This document shows, piece by piece, positions 60,968-64,000 of a stretch of 64,000 nt of DNA. The stretch comes from Arenicellaceae bacterium (GTDB taxonomy: Bacteria > Pseudomonadota > Gammaproteobacteria > Arenicellales > Arenicellaceae): the NCBI GenBank assembly GCA_029246505.1, contig JAQWNC010000002.1, positions 106,223 through 170,222 on the forward strand, read 5' to 3'. The position numbers were made by a program, and so were the translations under genes. The notes beneath the pieces were generated by a model that worked only from the letters and a program-made list of their open reading frames with translations, did not search any database and was not told the origin of the DNA. Each line of letters starts with the position of its first letter. Within the stretch, counting starts at the first letter, position 1.

Positions 60968-63157
60968 CTATAATCTAAAGGGCATGGCATAGAGACGCTT
61001 GCCCGTTGCAGCATAAACAGCATTAGCCACTGCCGGTGCGATAGGTGGTAAACCCGGCTCGCCAACACCGGTGGGGGCTTCATCGCTGTCGACGATAACC
61101 ACCTGTACTGTAGGCGCTGCATCCATTCGCAGGATCGGGTAATTATGAAAATTACTTTCTTTAACCGCACCGTTTTCAAGCTCGATATTGCCGTATAAAG
61201 CGGCGGTCAATCCAAACATGATCGCACCCTCCATTTGCCCACGCACAACATCCGGATTAACCACTTGCCCACAATCTACTGCGCACACTATTTTGTGGAC
61301 TTTAATCCCACCGTTTTCGATCGAAATCTGCGCGGCTTCTGCCACATATGAGCTAAAAGAGCCATGCGCAGCAAACCCCACGTAACGGCCTAGCTCATTT
61401 TGCCATTGCTGCATGGCCTGCCCTGCCATTTCAATCACCTGCTGCAACCGTGGATTGTCCTGCGTGTGTTGCTTACGGAACTCTACCGGATCCGCTTCGG
61501 CAAACTCGGCCAATTCATCAATCAGTGTTTCTTTGGCGAAAGCGGTATAAGAATGCCCTACCGAACGCCAAAATGTGAGAGGTAATCCATGATCAACAGT
61601 GATATGTTTTATTTCTTTATTGGCAAAATCATAGTCATCAATCAATCCCTCGATACTTACAGCGTCAATTGACCATCCATCGAACACGCTATTGGCAGCA
61701 CCCGTAATCAGGTTAGTTATGCCACTTGGCACCCTAGGTAGTACCCCAGGGAGCACAACCCCCAGAACGGATGGCGTAAGGTTTCCGCCGACTCGAGTAG
61801 CTTGCCAAGCGCTGATCTTACCTCGCTCATCTATTCCAGCTTTAATTTTCATTAACGATGCCGGGCGATAAAACCCGTTTTGAATGTCCTCCTCGCGGCT
61901 CCAAATTAGTTTGATCGCCTTATTAGTGGCCATTGCTGTTTGAGTTGCTTCAGTAATGTGCGTGAGTGCGCCACGGCGACCAAAACCTCCGCCTAGAAAA
62001 GTGCTGTTTACACGTACCTTCTCCTTCGGCAGACCTGCATAGCGTGCCACCAAACCCTGTGCAACACCGGGAAACTGAGTACCAGACCAAAGGTCGGCTT
62101 CGCCATTTTCGATTCTCACCACCGCATTTAAAGGTTCCAGAGGAGCGTGCGCGAGATACGGTGCCCAATATTCACGTTCCACAATTTTACTCGCCGCTGT
62201 AAATCCTTGTGTAATATCACCCTCAGAATAGCTATCACCCTTTTCGTCTTGCAAGGCCTGTTGATAATCAGATTTGATTTGTTGGCTACTAATATTAGCC
62301 AACTCGGGCAGATTCCATTCTACAGTTAATGCTGCGACCGCCTTTTTAGCTTGCCAAAAAGATGTTGCAACCACTGCCACACCACTATCGATAGCGACCA
62401 CATCCGTAACACCAACAGTTGCCAAAATTGGCACTGCATCAAAAGATTTAATCGTACCGCCTGCCACCGCACAACGTTTCACCATCGCATAATGCATATT
62501 AGGGACTTCAATATCGATACCATATTCCGCAGTACCGGTGGACTTTGCCTGGCCATCAATACGAGCAATCTCCTTACCGATATATTTGAACTCAGTTTTT
62601 GGCTTCAGCGTCGCTGATTCAGGCAATTCCGCAGCGCTGGCGGTCTCTATAAACTGAGCATATGGAAATGCCTGATCGCCCGCTATTACCTGCGCATCAT
62701 GAGTAGTCAGGCTGCTGCGCGAAACGTTTAGATCGCTAGCGGCGGCATCCAGAATTAAAGCTCGCATGTTGGCCGCAACCTGCCGTAGTGGCAGGAAATG
62801 CACTTTCATTGAGGTGCTACCACCCGTACCCTGCAAATTAAAATCGGGATTATTGTAAGCACTGTGCGCACCCGCAAATAACACCTCTATTTCGTTCAAT
62901 GGGTAGTCCAATTCCTCTGCAATTAAAGTCGTGAGACCCATCATGGCGCCCTGACCCATTTCATCGCGGGGAAAATAAAATCGAACCATATTGTCTGGCG
63001 TTAGTTGCAAAAAAGCATTGGGAGTCAAAGCTCCCTCAATATCTGCCACCGGTAGCGGTGGGCCATCGCGCGTGACCATGTAGCCAATGACCAAACCGCC
63101 ACCAACAATCCCACTGGCCTTGAGAAAACCACGCCGAGTCAGATTCCAACCCTTCAT
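60968..63157 (-). CDS. Mo-binding subunit of a two-component Mo hydroxylase (IorB-like), Tat signal
   Basis: 729 residues. The twin-arginine signal TRRGFLKASGIVGGGLVIGY lies near the N-terminus. Landmarks in order: NAFLQLTPDNMVRFYFPRDE, MGQGAMMGLTTLIAEELDYP, the hammerhead ARIDGQAKSTGTAEYGIDIE, TFLGGGFGRRGALTHITEAT, LTFWRSVGHSYTAFAKETLI and the active site GVGEPGLPPIAPAVANAVYA with the catalytic Glu. The ATG overlaps the stop of the 2Fe-2S gene as ATGA. The third exported, FAD-less Mo hydroxylase of the window. It ends AATGKRLYAMPFRL. Substrate unknown. Confidence 0.92.
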   Translation of the reverse strand: MKGWNLTRRGFLKASGIVGGGLVIGYMVTRDGPPLPVADIEGALTPNAFLQLTPDNMVRFYFPRDEMGQGAMMGLTTLIAEELDYPLNEIEVLFAGAHSAYNNPDFNLQGTGGSTSMKVHFLPLRQVAANMRALILDAAASDLNVSRSSLTTHDAQVIAGDQAFPYAQFIETASAAELPESATLKPKTEFKYIGKEIARIDGQAKSTGTAEYGIDIEVPNMHYAMVKRCAVAGGTIKSFDAVPILATVGVTDVVAIDSGVAVVATSFWQAKKAVAALTVEWNLPELANISSQQIKSDYQQALQDEKGDSYSEGDITQGFTAASKIVEREYWAPYLAHAPLEPLNAVVRIENGEADLWSGTQFPGVAQGLVARYAGLPKEKVRVNSTFLGGGFGRRGALTHITEATQTAMATNKAIKLIWSREEDIQNGFYRPASLMKIKAGIDERGKISAWQATRVGGNLTPSVLGVVLPGVLPRVPSGITNLITGAANSVFDGWSIDAVSIEGLIDDYDFANKEIKHITVDHGLPLTFWRSVGHSYTAFAKETLIDELAEFAEADPVEFRKQHTQDNPRLQQVIEMAGQAMQQWQNELGRYVGFAAHGSFSSYVAEAAQISIENGGIKVHKIVCAVDCGQVVNPDVVRGQMEGAIMFGLTAALYGNIELENGAVKESNFHNYPILRMDAAPTVQVVIVDSDEAPTGVGEPGLPPIAPAVANAVYAATGKRLYAMPFRL

Positions 63158-63669
63158 GACACATCCTCTGGAAAAGGCCCTGTGGCAACCTCGCTAAGCT
63201 GTAACTTCTTTACTTTACGATTAGCCGCCACATCCAGAATTGCCTTCTTGATACGGGGATAACACCCACAGCGGCAAATATTACCCTTCATGGCCTGATC
63301 TATCTCAGATTTGCTAGGATCAGGGTTAGTCTCCAATAGTGCTGCAGCGCTCATTATCTGACCAGACTGGCAATAACCGCACTGCGGCACGCCCTGCTCC
63401 GTCCAGACGGCTTGTAAAGCATGCATATTCTCTGGGGTGCCTAATCCTTCAATGGTGGTAACACTTTTCCCCTCAACGGCAATGATCGGCAAAATACATG
63501 TACGCTTAGCGATACCATCCAAATGCATAGTGCAAGCACCGCATTGGCCAATGCCACAACCGAATTTGGAACCCTTGAGCTTGAACGTATCGCGCACTAC
63601 CCAAAGTAGAGGCGTATCATCAGAATCAATAGTCTCAACCGCTCGACCATTAAGATTAAATTTGGTCAT
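63154..63669 (-). CDS. 2Fe-2S subunit of a two-component Mo hydroxylase (IorA-like)
   Basis: 171 residues with clusters CGIGQCGACTMHLDGIAKRT plus Cys (RTC) and [16 protein letters not shown] plus CRCGCYPRI. The third cysteine in CRCGCY is unusual. It precedes and overlaps the Mo subunit gene. It is divergent from the amidohydrolase gene at 63832. Confidence 0.93.
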   Translation of the reverse strand: MTKFNLNGRAVETIDSDDTPLLWVVRDTFKLKGSKFGCGIGQCGACTMHLDGIAKRTCILPIIAVEGKSVTTIEGLGTPENMHALQAVWTEQGVPQCGYCQSGQIMSAAALLETNPDPSKSEIDQAMKGNICRCGCYPRIKKAILDVAANRKVKKLQLSEVATGPFPEDVS

Positions 63670-63831
63670 TAGACTGTTTCCAAAGAAAAATCTTGCGATG
63701 TATGTAACATAAACGAAGAGTTTAACCTATTCTACTAATGCCATCGGTTTCAGGGGTTGATAGCCACCTTTCAAAAAAATCAGCGCATGGCTTATACTCA
63801 CTGAAGATAAAAGCCCCGGGGAGAATGTTAG

Positions 63832-64000
63832 ATGAATAGACGTAAATTCTTGACTGCAGCTGGACAGCTATCAGCAGGAACGCTACTTATGAGTGCAGAC
63901 TTAAACGCTGCTGCACAAAATCGCAGGGTAGTAACGTTGGATGGCGTTCGCACCAAAGTTGTCGATATTCATGCGCACTGTGACATCCTTGATGTTGCCC
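63832..64000 (+). CDS. Tat-exported amidohydrolase (N-terminal part)
   Basis: The first 56 codons of a gene that runs off the right edge. It has a twin-arginine signal (MNRRKFLTAAGQLSAGTLLM) and then VRTKVVDIHAHCDILDVA, whose DIHAHCD resembles the first metal-binding HxH of amidohydrolase-superfamily enzymes. A GGGGAGA ribosome site precedes the ATG. Many such Tat-exported members are decarboxylase- or ACMSD-like, but nothing more can be said from this part. Confidence 0.75.
   Translation, partial: MNRRKFLTAAGQLSAGTLLMSADLNAAAQNRRVVTLDGVRTKVVDIHAHCDILDVA

Overview
The window looks like a chromosomal segment of an uncultured, probably marine, gammaproteobacterium. The evidence is the housekeeping block prfB-lysS-lolC-lolD at the left edge, the canonical RF2 frameshift site, the periplasmic, Tat and lipoprotein character of most products, and a base composition near 50% GC. 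No rRNA, tRNA, CRISPR array or prophage was seen, and no transcription-factor gene was recognised in the whole 64 kb.

Layout. Bases 1-4188 hold the housekeeping operon (minus strand). Bases 4346-10181 are one minus-strand block: a four-gene molybdenum hydroxylase whose Mo subunit is split into two overlapping genes, followed upstream by an SSS symporter and its small membrane partner. From about 10.7 to 56.5 kb the window is dominated by one poorly understood secreted family. It has two modules: an N-module (DUF6152-like) whose predicted mature protein begins with His-His, and a C-module with a GHSxGxWExDTLVV-type motif and two conserved cysteines. I count six fused N+C genes, six N-only genes, four C-only genes and three decayed C-module copies. 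They are interspersed with beta-propeller proteins (NHL, LVIVD, lactonase), a zinc-type TonB receptor with a small chaperone-like protein, a Tat-exported MmgE/PrpD protein, hydrolases, an acyl-CoA ligase and tandem lectin-like proteins. Three more two-subunit Mo hydroxylases (2Fe-2S plus Tat-signal Mo subunit) lie at 13.7-16.6, 51.4-54.0 and 61.0-63.7 kb. The right end adds an orphan ModA-like binding protein, a cupin, a PQQ-type sugar dehydrogenase, a metallo-beta-lactamase-fold protein and the start of an amidohydrolase.

How the genes may work together (inference). Four molybdenum hydroxylases, a quinoprotein dehydrogenase, a lactonase, an amidase, an acyl-CoA ligase and a symporter suggest oxidative catabolism of heterocycles, aldehydes or similar organics, mostly in the periplasm. 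The two-module family is intercalated with these enzymes and in one place sits directly upstream of a lactonase and a Mo hydroxylase, so it may be an accessory of this metabolism. The region is dynamic: tandem duplications, gene remnants, an internally deleted IS30 element and several pseudogenes show recent birth and loss of family members.
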